Shown: positions 22,973 to 34,892 of the stretch, piece by piece
Layout: each line of letters begins with the position of its first letter
Position numbering within the stretch: position 1 is the stretch's first letter
Assembly (NCBI RefSeq): GCF_030867145.1
Contig: NC_134422.1
Coordinates: forward strand, 13,526,531-13,590,530
Direction of reading: 5' to 3'
Length of the DNA stretch: 64,000 bases
Source: Opisthocomus hoazin
Taxonomy: Eukaryota; Chordata; Aves; Opisthocomiformes; Opisthocomidae
Translations under genes and position numbers: made by a program
The notes under the pieces: model-generated
Database searches by the model: none
What the model was told of the DNA's origin: nothing
What the model saw: only the letters and a program-made list of their open reading frames with translations

Positions 22973-25900
22973 TCAAATGGCAGCCTTGTTGTGGGTGTTT
23001 AAGCTCGGTAATAACTGAATGTCTCATTTCAAATAATTTTTAGGTAAACAGAGTTGATGGTTAAGTGGCAGACTGAAGTTGAGCTGAAAGAATAACTGGT
23101 TAATGATGGCTGGGAAGAGAAAGGCATTTATAGTCAGAGAGCTTCTCAGTGCTACGAACAAAACAGAGCATAGACAGTTACAATCCCACCTTGTTGTGTA
23201 GATGGGATCTTCAACATGTTCTACAGCTCTGAGCATTGGCAGGGGACAGCTGTGCAGAAACTCTGCCTGCAAGCAGGCTCTGCACTGCAGGGTGTAACAG
23301 CACAGGCTGTAATTCCTCCTGGGTTAAGTTTGCTGGATCTCAGGTGCCGGAAGGGGTTGTGTCATGTTCTTGCAGGGGTTTCTTTGTTTGTTTGTTGGGT
23401 TTTTTTTCCCCACTTTTAAACTGGAGCAACCTGACTGTACTGACTGGCAGCTGCAGTCTGAGCACCCTCACTGCCTCGGGTACCAGGCAAACCAGCTCTG
23501 GTCTCAATGCATCCCTCACCACAACAGTGAATCCTGTAAGCAGCAGCCCCTAGGAACAGATGTGGCTTAGCGGTACGGAAGAAATACTGCAGTGCATGGT
23601 GCTTCACAGCTGGGCTCAGAATTGGAAAGCAGACTTGAAGCTAGATGCGTCTGACCCATGTCTACGTTCAAGTAATAGACTTGGTTCTTCCCCACAGGCA
23701 TGGGGAGTGCAGTTTGCACCTTCCCGAGAGGAAGGCTCATCCCAGCAGAAAAAGTAGTGCTCTTGGCCTCTGGGTGGGCATCTGAAGTGCTTAAAAGGGG
23801 TACCAGAGACCCTGAACCCTGCACTTGCTCACAGCCCTCTGCTGCCAAAGCTGGTCAGCAGCTGGAGGGCTGAAAAAGCACTGCTGTGCCATGCTGTCCT
23901 TCAACATTGCCGTTCCCGGGCTGGGAAGATGCAGAGTAGCATCACCAGTAAAACAAGCAAGGCTTGATGATAGGCTCAGGAGGTGGTTACATAGCAGAGC
24001 GGGGCTCAGAGTGGGAGAAGGCAGGCTGACTTACTGCGGACTGCAGCCCGTGAGCACATTTGAGGTAAAATGGACAATAAGTGATCATTTAACCGCTTTA
24101 GAAATAGTAAGTTCAAATAAACCCACCCTCAGCCAAGAGGTACTGCGCTCACTGATGCGTCTACTTCCTTCCATAAAATAGCGTAAATTGTGTCACAAAG
24201 CTCTAGGAGGGAGTGAGGCAAGAGCCCTTGGCAAGGAAGTGGCTTTCAGCTGGTTCAGAAACACTTGAAGCTGGGAGACAAAAGGCCATGGGGAAGTTAC
24301 TGTTATGATGTATTTAAAGCCAGCTGAGCACAGTTCCTTATCTCTAAGGAGCAAAACAAAGCAGTTACGACTTTGTAGCCTCAGTTCTGCTCTTTACCAT
24401 AACAATCATAATTTAATTACTGTTCTGCTTGAGGATGTAAGTGGTTGCTGTACAAGACCGTTCTTTCTTCAAAGTATAGCACTCCTTGGATTTGTTTTTG
24501 AAGGCTGGGTGGTCTTTTGATTAAAAGGCTATGGAACTTGAAAATAAGGGAAGAAGGTGGGTGAGCACTGAAGCTGTGCATGGAGGCTTGAAAAAAAAAT
24601 GGAAAGAAAGCTGCTGAGATCTTCTGAAATGCTCTCGCCTCCTCTGCTTTCTGTCTGTGGTGGCAACGGAGAATGCATTTGCCCCAGCCATAGCTTCAGA
24701 GGGGTGCTTCTGGGATAACTCCTGCGAAGCCTTTGCTTTTAAAGCTTATCTTTGCTTGTGTCTACTAGCAGCTACAAACCAGCTCCTATCGTTCATAACC
24801 CTGCGCCACCAGCCTTCTGTTTCCTCATAGTTGGGCCCAGACCCTGACGACACCTACGCGCCATTTCCAGTAGGAACCTGCAGGCAAGATGCGATCCTCA
24901 GCGGCATCGGAGAAAATCCACTGCTCTCGTTTTATGTTAATACACCAAACTGTCTCAGCAGGGTTGCACCACTGCGACAAGACCAGAATTTAATAAATAG
25001 TCCCATTGATACAGCTCATGTTTGTGTGTTGGCACTGCTGTGCCAAAAAGGATTAAAAACTAGTTAGGAAACGCCTTAGTCCCATCAGCTGGCTTTAGCG
25101 ATTCAGCAGGCTCCGAGGGAGCAGATCTGTAGAACGTGGCAGCCCCGTTGCGATACGTGGGGGCACCTCAGCCCAGCTGGGCCTTAGGGACAGCCGCTTT
25201 GTTCCGCTGCTGCCCTCGTCTCCTTGCCCAGGCTGGGCAGAGGGGCTGGGACCTCAGGGGTCACCACTGCAACAGGCAGGAGGGGCTGCAAAGGCTTTGC
25301 TTTAATTCACTGAGCAAAAATAGCCTTGCAATTAAAAAGATTTTGTATCTACAGAGAGAGGTGGGGGAGGAAGAGCAGAGGCAGTAAAGTGGAGGAGGTG
25401 GACGGCAACACTGCCTTCCCCCCCACAATCTGAGCTTCCCTCGATTAAGCTTTCCCCCCAGTGCACAGGTCATCTTAACACACCCCCGCCGATGCCCACA
25501 CTGAACATTTTCTCCCTTTGCATTCAGGATGCTTGTCCTTGAAAAGGCTTGCTGAACCTGCCGAAGGGCCTTGCAGGACTCGCCCCTGCGGGTAGAGGCT
25601 CTGGTGCCTGCATCGGAGAACCCGTCTCGGACTCGGCGTGGGAGCAGCCACTGAACCGCGCGTGTTCGGCGGCACAGCGCTCCCCGCTCTGAACAAATCC
25701 CCTCTCTCTGGGGAGAGTCACGGCTTACGCCTGTCCAGGCACAGCCCGTGATTTAAGGGCCAGGCTGTGGCCAGAAGCCATTAGTAAGGGGGACGGGGAG
25801 GAGGGCGAGCAAGCCTGGGAAGGATGCTAGGCAAAAGCAACAGAAGGACTTTGTGTCTCAGAGGCACAATATAAAAGTCTCGGTCATACGCTCGGGCACA

Positions 25901-28900
25901 CAGCGGTAGAGACACAAATGACCACAAATTCAGAAAGTCACATATGGCAAACAGCTCACACACCAGTAAGAGAAATTTATAGCTCTGACCTGATTTTCAG
26001 GATACCGAATGCAGTGATTTCTGATGCCATTTCTAAATTCATGGCCATGGGGCGGAAAAGCTGAGACAAGTTTCTACATAATGTTAAAAATAAATGATTT
26101 CTGACCTCCCTGGTGACAGCCTGGCTCGACAAAGAGCAGGAACCCAGCACCTAGCCCTGCACAACCACCAAGAGAAAACTTTCTTTCCCCCACCAAACAG
26201 TATCTCTGGCTCGCTGTCAGCGGTGGGCATGGCAACAGCTGAGCCTGGAGCCATCACCGGGGTGGTCACAGTGGTGACGTGCTCGTCATTTCTGCTCTAG
26301 CTGGGTGATGATAAATGGTTGTCACTGCATGGCTCAGTGATGAAGTTAAAGCCGTGCTCCAGCCCAGGGCCCAGCCCAAGCAGCAGCCTGCCCAGCAGGT
26401 TCATCTCCCCACACACGTCCCATCCAGCCCCATCGCCTGACGGAAACCCTGCGTCTTCCCTGCCCCAAAGCTGGGTTTACAAAGTGGTTCACCGGCCAGT
26501 CTGGTTTGTCTCCCCAGGCAGTTCGATGTTGCCACTCGCTGTCCCTGAGCACAGCCCTCACTTAAAGGTATTTGCACTTTGCTTGTCTGCAAAGAGGAAA
26601 ACATACCCAAATCAAAAAGTCCCACCTCTCCAGAGAGCAGGAGGGGAAAAACTCCAAATAGTTACATCTTGCAGAGTTTTAGTCTTTCACTGAAAACCTC
26701 CCTGTTTTATTTCACAGCGCTGTTTTCCCCCACGCTCACATCTCCTGGGACTTGTGCTCTGGCTCTGTTTGCTTGGTGCCACAGAGCAACCCAACTGCAG
26801 AGCCGTGACATATGTTATGATATAGCGTTAACCATAAACTGAAGTTTTAACTAACAAACGCAGCATATTGAAGAGGCAGAGAGAATTCCTCAGTGCTAAT
26901 TGCCTTTTAAAATAAAGGCAGTGCTACAAATCAGTACTTTTGCCAATTAGTAAGCTCCTTGCTGTGTTTCTTGCCTACAGACGTAAACTGTTTGGGCATA
27001 TGGCATGGGCAGGCTTCCCCTTTGGGGGAGCTTCCTGACATTTCTGGTGCTGCTACAACAGTGGGCGATGGGGAAAGACCACTGCAAATGGGTGGCCTGG
27101 TTTTACCACCTGGTTCATCTGAACGGGTGAGGAAAAGGAGCCTAGCTCTTCTGCACCGTGCTTTTCTGCCCTCCAGGTGAAGAAGTTTGATCCCACAGTG
27201 AGACATTGCCACATCAGCTGATGGGGCAGTGGGATGATGGCGCCTCTGCCTAAAGAGCCACACATTTTGGGGCTGTGCTTTTGGAAACATCCCAAGTGGA
27301 TGCTCCGCTAGACATTTATTTCTCCATCTGCGTGGTGGGGTTTGCCTGTCTTAATGGGGTGACTGGGAACTAGAAACTCTGGTCACCTTGAGACAGTCAG
27401 ATCGGCAGGACTACAGCACCCATGGCTCTGGGGAGGACCGTATAGCAGTGGGCACTGGGTGTTGTGGGTCAGGGATGGGCAGAGGGTTTTTGTGAAGTCT
27501 CCCGGAGGCCCTGGGATTTCAAGCACAAGCCCAGGAGCCCTCTGACCTCCCAGGGCTCCTGTCCTGAGGGACCTGGGGAGCCTTGCAGTGGGTAAAAGTG
27601 CCCCGCAAACCAGAAGCACAGCTCTGCAGCCAGATCTCACATGCATTACAGCTGTCCTGCTCCTTGTGTTACTGCTCACCTATCTACAGGGACGGCGCGA
27701 TAGAAAAGCCACAGCTAGCTCCCCGCTCAGCGCATGTCACAGCTTCTCAGCAAAATCTAGCTCTAGGTTTCGAGGGTGCAAACTTTGCTCCTTCCAAAGC
27801 TCTGGCGAGATTGTCCCAGAAACAGGTTCTGATTCCTTGTGGTGATTCATGAAAATCACTTCATGAAGGTCTGAAGCTGACACTTCAAGCACTGAAGAAC
27901 TTCTACACCCAGTTTCCCAGCAAAAGAGGTGAGTCTGCATCTTTCCAGGTCAGAAAGGTTGCTCACAAAAAGAGTTTTCATCTCCCTTGACGCTATTTGA
28001 GTTGTGTGGAGCCACTATCTGCCCCATCACTGCCACAGAGAGGGCACCTCTAAGCTTCCATGCAGCCAGAGGGTTAAACTCGTTCCCAAGTCCCCCTCTC
28101 ACCCCTGCCATGCCCCTGCCTCCTGCTCCTGGCAGCCTGATCGATGCCCATTCAAAGCACCAGGCAGGAAAACTCACCCTTCCCATTTAACCAGCCCCAG
28201 CAGGGCACATGAATCAAGTCCAATTAGCAGCAGCCTTAACAAAGCTAGCTGAAAAAAATCACCATTAAAATGAAAAATGGTGTTGTGTAAATAGAAGGCA
28301 GAGCAAGCAGGGCCATAATACAACTTATTGCCATCCCCAGGCGCACAGCCTCATAAGTTACAAGGAGCTTGATGCCTCGCCTGAGTTTTAGCCTGTTTTT
28401 CCCCAGGGAGGTAATGCATTACCTCTGCCCCGCGCTCTGCATTCGCTCAGAGCTTTGGGTTTTTATCCGAAGAGATTAGGATCTCTGCCGCTGTCAGAAA
28501 CAGAGATTTCTGCTGCATAGTGATAGTTTGCTGAAATGTGGTTTAATTCCTCGTTTGCTGCTACCTTGGCTGAAAGCTAAAGAATTGCAAAGATTGACAC
28601 CACACACAGCGCATAGATCATCACTGCATTAGTCACAACTGTCTTCTGCTGATACCCCAACAACCCCATCTTCCACCCAGCAGTAGTCCCCTGGGGACAA
28701 CCTCACCTTGGTGAGCCTCCTCTTCCTCCAGCTAGCAACAGGATGGGATCAAAGGTCTCCAGGTCACCAACGTACTTGACTAAGCACATGGATAGACCGG
28801 ATTGCCACCAAGCTGCATCCATGAGGAGGAGCCTGGTGGGCACATCAAGGCCAGGGAGAAACAAGGCCAGCTCCAGGGTACAACACATGCCAGCAGAAGC

Positions 28901-29099
28901 ATCCCCACCCCACGGCTGGTTTTCTGTGTCTGCCAGCCTTGTTATTACCATTTTTAACTTCAAAATAATGTTTAAAACTCTGTTAGAAAAGACACTAGAG
29001 CATGGACAGGTAGAAAACAAGACTGCCCTGGCTGGGGCAAGAGAGAGAGGAAGAAATGGCCAAGGAGGTCTTTCCCATCTCCTCCTCTTTGGAGAGTTA
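22973..29099. other. Intergenic, 3' of HSPBAP1
   Basis: No gene is recognised. GC content rises from about 24.8 kb onward, with scattered CpG clusters (for example around 25,540-25,720). The open frames here are short, overlap on both strands and show no known motifs or splice-consistent exon chain. Confidence 0.6.
25540..25720. promoter_or_regulatory. CpG cluster, weak
   Basis: A run of about a dozen CpG dinucleotides, densest around 25,600-25,690 (CCGCGCGTGTTCGGCGGC). It has no associated gene start that I can see and may be only a GC-rich patch. Confidence 0.25.
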
Positions 29100-29330
29100 A
29101 TTAGCAAGGTATTGTAATGGCATTTGTGCCTTTACTGCATGCACTGATTACAATAAATTTTGTCCTGCATGTTAAAGTCAAAAACATCTCGCATCCGCCA
29201 AAAAGCAATCAGGACCAATTAATGAAGATGTAATTTCCCCAGATGCTGCTATTAACATAATTCACAGTGTTCCTAGCGACATGAATATAATTAATTCAGT
29301 TAACCGCGGCTCTCGTTACCGCCGCACCAT
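29100..29330. promoter_or_regulatory. Candidate conserved non-coding element A
   Basis: An AT-rich island in a GC-richer region, with closely spaced homeodomain-type TAAT/ATTA cores: CAATTAATG, CTATTAACATAATTC and ATATAATTAATTCAG. No open frame or repeat explains it. Conservation cannot be seen from one sequence, so the regulatory call is inference. Confidence 0.3.
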
Positions 29331-29644
29331 GCTGCCTGTGCCCACAGAAGGGCCTCGCTGAGCCCCATGCCCAGGATGCCCACGGGGCTGCAGGTCAGAG
29401 CTGGTCCCCATTCCCCCACCTCCGGGGGCAAGTTCAGGAGTTATGGACGTGGCTCACTGCCCAGCAGTGGCAAAGGCTCTCCTCAGAGGCAGGACAACAC
29501 AGCACCCCTTACCCCCACGCAGCTCATACGACTTGAATGCACCTTTCAAGGGGGTGGGTGACACTGCAGCAGACCCACCGCTGTCCTGCAAAGGTGCCAC
29601 ACATGGCTCAGACAAACACATGGGAAGAGTTAAGACAGTCCATT

Positions 29645-29778
29645 AAAATCATAGAGTTGTTAAGGTTGGAAAAGACCTCCAATGTCATGAAGTCCAACAG
29701 TCAGCACAAGACCACCATGCCTGCCAAACCACGTCCTGAATTGCCATATCCACGCATTTTTTGACTTAAGCCATGCTG
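29645..29778 (-). mobile_element. CR1 LINE 3' fragment, minus strand
   Basis: The segment reads AATCATAGAG, then AAGGTTGGAAAAGACCTCC, then GAAGTCCAAC. This is the reverse complement of a CR1 3' UTR (GTTGGACTTGATGA-type motif followed by the ATTCTATGATT tail). It is only the last ~130 bp and has no coding capacity. Confidence 0.85.
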
Positions 29779-31259
29779 CCCTCCAGCTCGTTCTTCCAGA
29801 TACCTGCCCAGCATAACAATATGGTAAGCACGCAGCTTCACCTTCACCACTGTCCAGAGCGCAACAACTTACTGCTGGGGAGAAGCAAGACATGCTGGGA
29901 GCCAAGGGTCACCCTCACCAACTGGGTGCAGTCCCACAGGGGCTAGCACCTGGGTCCATGGACACCCCCACAGACAGTGAGCTGAGAATCAGGTCCAGAG
30001 TCCCACCAGAGTCCAGCAGCAACAGGAGACAGGGCTGAAGAGATGTGGCAACACGGGGCCAAAACTGAAATGGGGCTCCAGAGCCCGTGGGTGGGTGGGT
30101 GTGGGTCCCAGGTGAGGCTGGGCAGGGCCGTTGGGGCCTTCAGGTGCTTCTCCTCCAGTGATAATGGAGTGGTGAGGCGCCATCGAGTGCTTCACATGGC
30201 CTGTGCTTGCCGTGGGCTGGGGACAGGTGATACTCCTAGTGCTGCTGGGGAAAGGGAGCGGTGGTGGGGTTTCCTCCCTGGGCTGTCCCAAGTCAGCTAC
30301 CCTCCTGCTTCTCAAGCAGCAGCCTGGGGTGAGGAAGAGGAGGAGATGAAGTTTTGGGTGTTCACACAAAAGTTCAGGGTTTTCTCAGGGCTTTGGTCCT
30401 TGCTGAGCCAAGGCAAAAGTCTCATCTTGTGCCTGCATCTCCATCTTGCTCTCACCTGATCGCTCCAAACACGGGAGGCAGGAGCTGGAGCTGCCCTTGG
30501 GAAGGGCAGGGCAGGGCTGGGCATCCTGCAGCCCCGCGGCCATGTTTCAGCAGTGAAACAGGATCACTGCCCAACGTCAGGGCTGAGGGGTGCGTGCAGC
30601 CAAGCTGCTTTAGCCAGTCCTAGTAGCTTGCACAAAATTATTTCAATTTTCCCCAATTTGAGAGGAGAACTGACATTTTCAAGTGGTCAAAATTGGCCAG
30701 AAGTGGCCATTTCACCCACATCTGAGTGTGCCCTGAAAGTACTTCTAGCTTGTCTGTTTGGGGCTGGGTTTTATTTGATTCTCCGCCATTTTCAATGAAA
30801 TTTCACATCAAAAAATAATGGGCAGCATTTCTAAAAAGCTCAAAATGTTGGAAGGGCTTTTCTCTCCTGAGGGAAGAGCCCCTGATTTCTCTCCTAGCGT
30901 TTTTTCTGGTGAGAGAGAAAACAAGAAAGGGGGCATTAAAAATTAATGAATACTCCTTTTTTTTTCTCCACAACTGTGCAAAGTTTTCAAATTAATTTAA
31001 ACTGTTCAGTTCTTCCTTTTGATAGCTTTGGTCAACAGGGAGTTGATTTCCCAGCCAGTTCCAGGAGCACCTTGAAGCTCCTAAAATTTGGAGAAACATT
31101 GACCAAACCCCATTTCCTAGTCTGAGACCACCAGTGCTTTAAATAATTCATCAGGTTTCTTGCCGATTAATTTAACTCAAATCACCTGAAAATGCTAGGC
31201 TTGAAAATGTGGGTAGTCTGCCAGGTCAGAAAAAGCAGGACATTTTAATGAAAGTACAG

Positions 31260-31470
31260 ACCTCTCTAAACCAGTGAGTAGTTTAACAATTACCTGATAT
31301 AATAACGTGTAAAAAGATGCTATGGACAAAGGTGAGATCCTTCATGTTAATTAAAATGTCTGAGCCGCAACACTCCTGCCTTAATAGTGGATTTAAGCTG
31401 CGGCGTTGTAAAGCGATGACAGAACGGTCATTGCTTTCGTGTAATTAAGGAAGAAACAGAGAATTAACAA
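31260..31470. promoter_or_regulatory. Candidate conserved non-coding element B
   Basis: An AT-rich block holding TTAATTAAAATG, GATGACAGAACGGTCATTGC and GTGTAATTAAGG next to the CpG island at 31.7 kb. It has no open frame or repeat. Regulatory function is inferred only from texture and position. Confidence 0.25.
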
Positions 31471-31699
31471 GTGCCTTCGCGGAGGGCTGGGGAAACGCTG
31501 CCAGCTCCTCACCGTCACGGGGAGGGTGGTTTCTGGGGGGGTTTCCTGGGCACTGGTGAGAAAGCGAAGTGCCAGGGAGAGGGGGGCGGGGTGAGAAGCT
31601 GCCACCAGCGCAGGCGGCTGCTCCCCCGGGGAGCGCCTGAATCCAGCACCAAGGAAGGTCAGGGTGCCCGCTGATCCCCAAATGACCCCCGTTTGCTTC

Positions 31700-32010
31700 T
31701 CCCCGCAGCCCTCCCGCCTTTCCTCCCTTCTCTGAGAGCTGCGGCCACCCGACCAGACAGGCTGCGAGCTGCAGGGACCGCTCGGTGGCACATTTCAAGG
31801 CATTTTTGTGCCACGCACTGCGCTTTCTCACCCTCTGCCCGGGCCGGCGGATTGGCGGCGGGCGCTCCCCGAAATCCCGGCAAGCCTCGGCCGCACAGGC
31901 TGCCCCGGCTGCATCGCCGCCCCGGGGAGCCATGAAATATTCATCGGGAAAAGCAAGCGGGAAAGCGAGCGATTGACTCCGTGGCCCGGAGATCAGGGCA
32001 CGGGCGAGGG
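31700..32010. promoter_or_regulatory. Orphan CpG island
   Basis: By eye there are about 29 CpG dinucleotides in 31,741-32,017. This includes GCCCGGGCCGGCGGATTGGC and repeated CCGCC/GGCGG boxes, one of which contains an inverted CCAAT (ATTGG). CpG islands usually mark vertebrate promoters, yet neither HSPBAP1 nor SLC15A2 starts here. It could be the promoter of an unrecognised non-coding transcript or a CpG-rich enhancer. Open frames across it (up to 273 codons) are expected from GC-rich DNA and are not supported as genes. Confidence 0.55.
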
Positions 32011-32261
32011 GGAGCTCAGTTATTCACACCCAGCAGAGCAGCTTTGGCAGCAAGGAGAGCAGAGCCTGCCAGCACCCTTCTGCTGGCCATTGGAACCCCC
32101 TTGGGGAGCAGAGAACACCCCCCTCACGGCTTCCCTGTCCTCATCCCATCGGCGTTTGTCCCCCCACTGCAAGGGAAGCAGCTTGGCCCCCAAGCCCCAC
32201 TGCACGCCCAAAAGGAGCGACCCGGAGGGAGGCAGCCCCGGGACTGGTCCCGTGTGGTCTT

Positions 32262-32330
32262 CTCCATCCCTCATCTGCAAGATGGAGATAATAAAGCTGG
32301 TAGCGGGTGTTTGGGGCGGGGGATTAAAAG
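32262..32330 (+). mobile_element. Possible MIR core fragment
   Basis: CCCTCATCTGCAAGATGGAG followed by ATAATAAAG resembles the MIR core CCTCATCTGTAAAATGGGGATAATAA. It is a single block, too short for certainty. Confidence 0.3.
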
Positions 32331-33599
32331 GTCTGAGGCATCACAGAAAAGTCAGCAAGGAAATCCGGTCACTCCTGGCGAGCAGAGGGAACGCCTCGCT
32401 CCTCGCCGGGCTGCAGCCGGGTGTGACGCTCAAACGGCCCCCACCAGCCCGGGGTCTCCCCGCAGTGGGGGGGACACCATCACTCTGTGTCCTTCCAGAT
32501 GCTGAGCTCTGCCTGCTCCCACCACGGAGCACCCAAAACCATGCCCGCGTGGTGGAGCAGGTTGGGGCCGCAGGGCGATCGCCTCCAGCACCCGGGAGCA
32601 CTAGCCCCACGACGCGCAGCATGTGCTAAGGTGGCTTTTTGAACAAAGTTTTCTTTCTTCTTTTTTTTTTTGCACCACAGCAATTCTTTTATTCCATCAG
32701 CCACAGAAAATCAATGCATCTTTTCGGTTAAAAGTCCTGGCCCGAAGCTTTCAGTCCCTTAAATCATTTTCCCATGATTGAAGGGGAGGTGAAACCCCTC
32801 TCTGGTGCCAGCCACTGTGATGCCTTCCCAGGAGAAGCCCCCCTGCAAGAGGGGACATGACCGCAGGAGGTGCGAGAGGGTCCGAGCCCCCGTCCCCTGC
32901 CCCATCGCCCTCCCACCCTCAGCCACCCCGCAGAGCACCTTTGCCCCCCGTTCCTGACGGGGGCCATGCTGGGGTCGGCTCCTGTGTGGATGGCGGTGGG
33001 GGATCGGACCCCCAGCTCCCAGAGGGTGGGTGCCTGCGGGAGCAGCCCTGTGCCGCCACCGAAACCCCGCAGCATCCTTTTTCCTGGCAAACAGCGCAAA
33101 CTCGGTGGGAAATCACCCAAGCATGGCAAACGTGGTGTGCCAGGAGGCCGTTTCCAGCCCCGCTCCTGGGAGCGCAGCGGCACCCGCAGACTAATCCAGC
33201 CAGATATTATTAAAGCCTTGATCAAATTAAGCATAGAGAGCTTTTAAGTTTCGCCCTTTGGATTTATTCGGAATAAATTCTTCTGAGAGAATCAGCTAAT
33301 TGATGGGTTACTTCTAAAAAATTTTGGCAGCCTGCTGGGTCGGAGCATCAGCAAGAGGGAGCTGCTGCCCCTGCGCCTGGCCAGGGACAGGCCCTGGGGT
33401 GCTCCTGGGGTCCTTGTGTTTCCTAGTGCTTGATGGACTTGGCTGAAATATCGGGATGATGGGGAGAGCCCTAGAAATAATTTTTTAAAATTCTGTACTG
33501 AAGGCTTTTCCCTCCTTCCTGCTTTTGGATTCAGGTATTTAATTTCCTCCCCCTTGAAAGAAACACTAATGTTGCCGAATCTGAAAGCACAGCTCTTTT

Positions 33600-34270
33600 C
33601 TCTCCCTTCGCAAGGAACGAAAATAGCCTTGCTCCCCTTTTAATGCTAATGCATGAAAAATCTCCCGGCGACATCTCCATTTATCAAGCCAGACTGAAGG
33701 GCACGCAACGGAGGAGCTTATTGCCCTGCCGCCGCTTACCTTGTACCTCTGTGTGTATTATGGAATGGCGTGATTAAGAAGATTGCTTCTTCTTTTAAGT
33801 GTCACAGGACAGAGAATTTACAGCAAGGGGAAGCAGGAAAGGACATGAATGCAGCTTTACACCGACATTGGAAAGTTTTCTAACAATTCAGAGGGAGACA
33901 CGACGTTTGAGGGGCAAGGTGATTTTCAGCGTAGATGCGCCGCGTGCCCGGTCCCACCTGCTGGGGCTGGATGGCTCAAGCCGGGGCTGTGGTGATGCTG
34001 ACAGGTCAGCCACCGCCTCCCTGCTGTCCCAACCACAGGGAGCCACTCCGCCGCGATTATCAACCAACAACAGAATAATATTGATGATTTTCATTGACCT
34101 CAACGCAAACTTTTAAACAATTATTTATAGATTTAATAGAGAAGTCAAATAACCCAAATGAATGATAACATTTTAAAGTAGCTATTTGCTACAAATGAAC
34201 ATAAATGGCTTCAATATATGATGCATTAACTCCAGCAGTGGGGAAATTCATCCTAATTAGAGGTGCGCTC
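33600..34270. promoter_or_regulatory. Candidate conserved non-coding element C
   Basis: A 670-bp block without repeats, rich in clustered TAAT/ATTA, TTTAT and TGATT motifs: GGCGTGATTAAGAAG, TATCAACCAACAACAG, ACAATTATTTATAGATTTAA and TGATGCATTAACTCC. Its composition contrasts sharply with the GC-rich flanks. The open frame at 33,799-34,116 is unsupported. The developmental-enhancer reading is inference. Confidence 0.35.
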
Positions 34271-34892
34271 GGGCTGCAGCGCGCTCGTCAGGGCACTCGG
34301 TGCCGGGACCTGCCCGAAACCCTTTATCAGCTGTAAATCCATATTTTCTTCCCTCCTATATAAACTCGTCATGGCTTTTACTTGTGAGTAACACAAACCC
34401 ACAGTGAGCTTTTTCTGCTTGTCCCTTAACTGGTCTAGTTTGTCACTTCAGTCCCTCAGGAGGGACGATAGTGGAAGGACACAGCCCAGCCATAAGGCTC
34501 ATCTGCTTGAAAGTCATTTTATCTTGCACGGAAAATTTGTAGAGGACAACAAGAGCATTTTAATGCCAGCCTCCCTCTGCCAGCAGCCAAATTCACCAGG
34601 AAAAGGGAGGATGAGCCCAGGTATTCACAACAACCCCGATGGCACCGGACAGGAGCTGCTCCCCAGTCCTCCCAGCCGAACCCCATCACTGGGCCGAACA
34701 GGGACCATGCTTCAAATCGATCATCAGGGCAGATATTTTGTGGGCATAATGCAGTTTCTTCCACTTAATTCAATCACTGCATAATTAGATCACCTTCTAT
34801 GGCACCTATTTATTTGTACCAAAGGCTTTCCACCTTTTATTTTTGTCCTTGCAGGCAGCTGACATTGGACAATGCAACCCGTGGTGACAGAA

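Noticed and set aside
31808..32629. 273-codon open frame across the CpG island
   Set aside because: GC-rich DNA yields long frames by chance. Comparable frames overlap it on both strands, it has no recognisable domain, and its composition is Pro/Ser/Arg-rich throughout.
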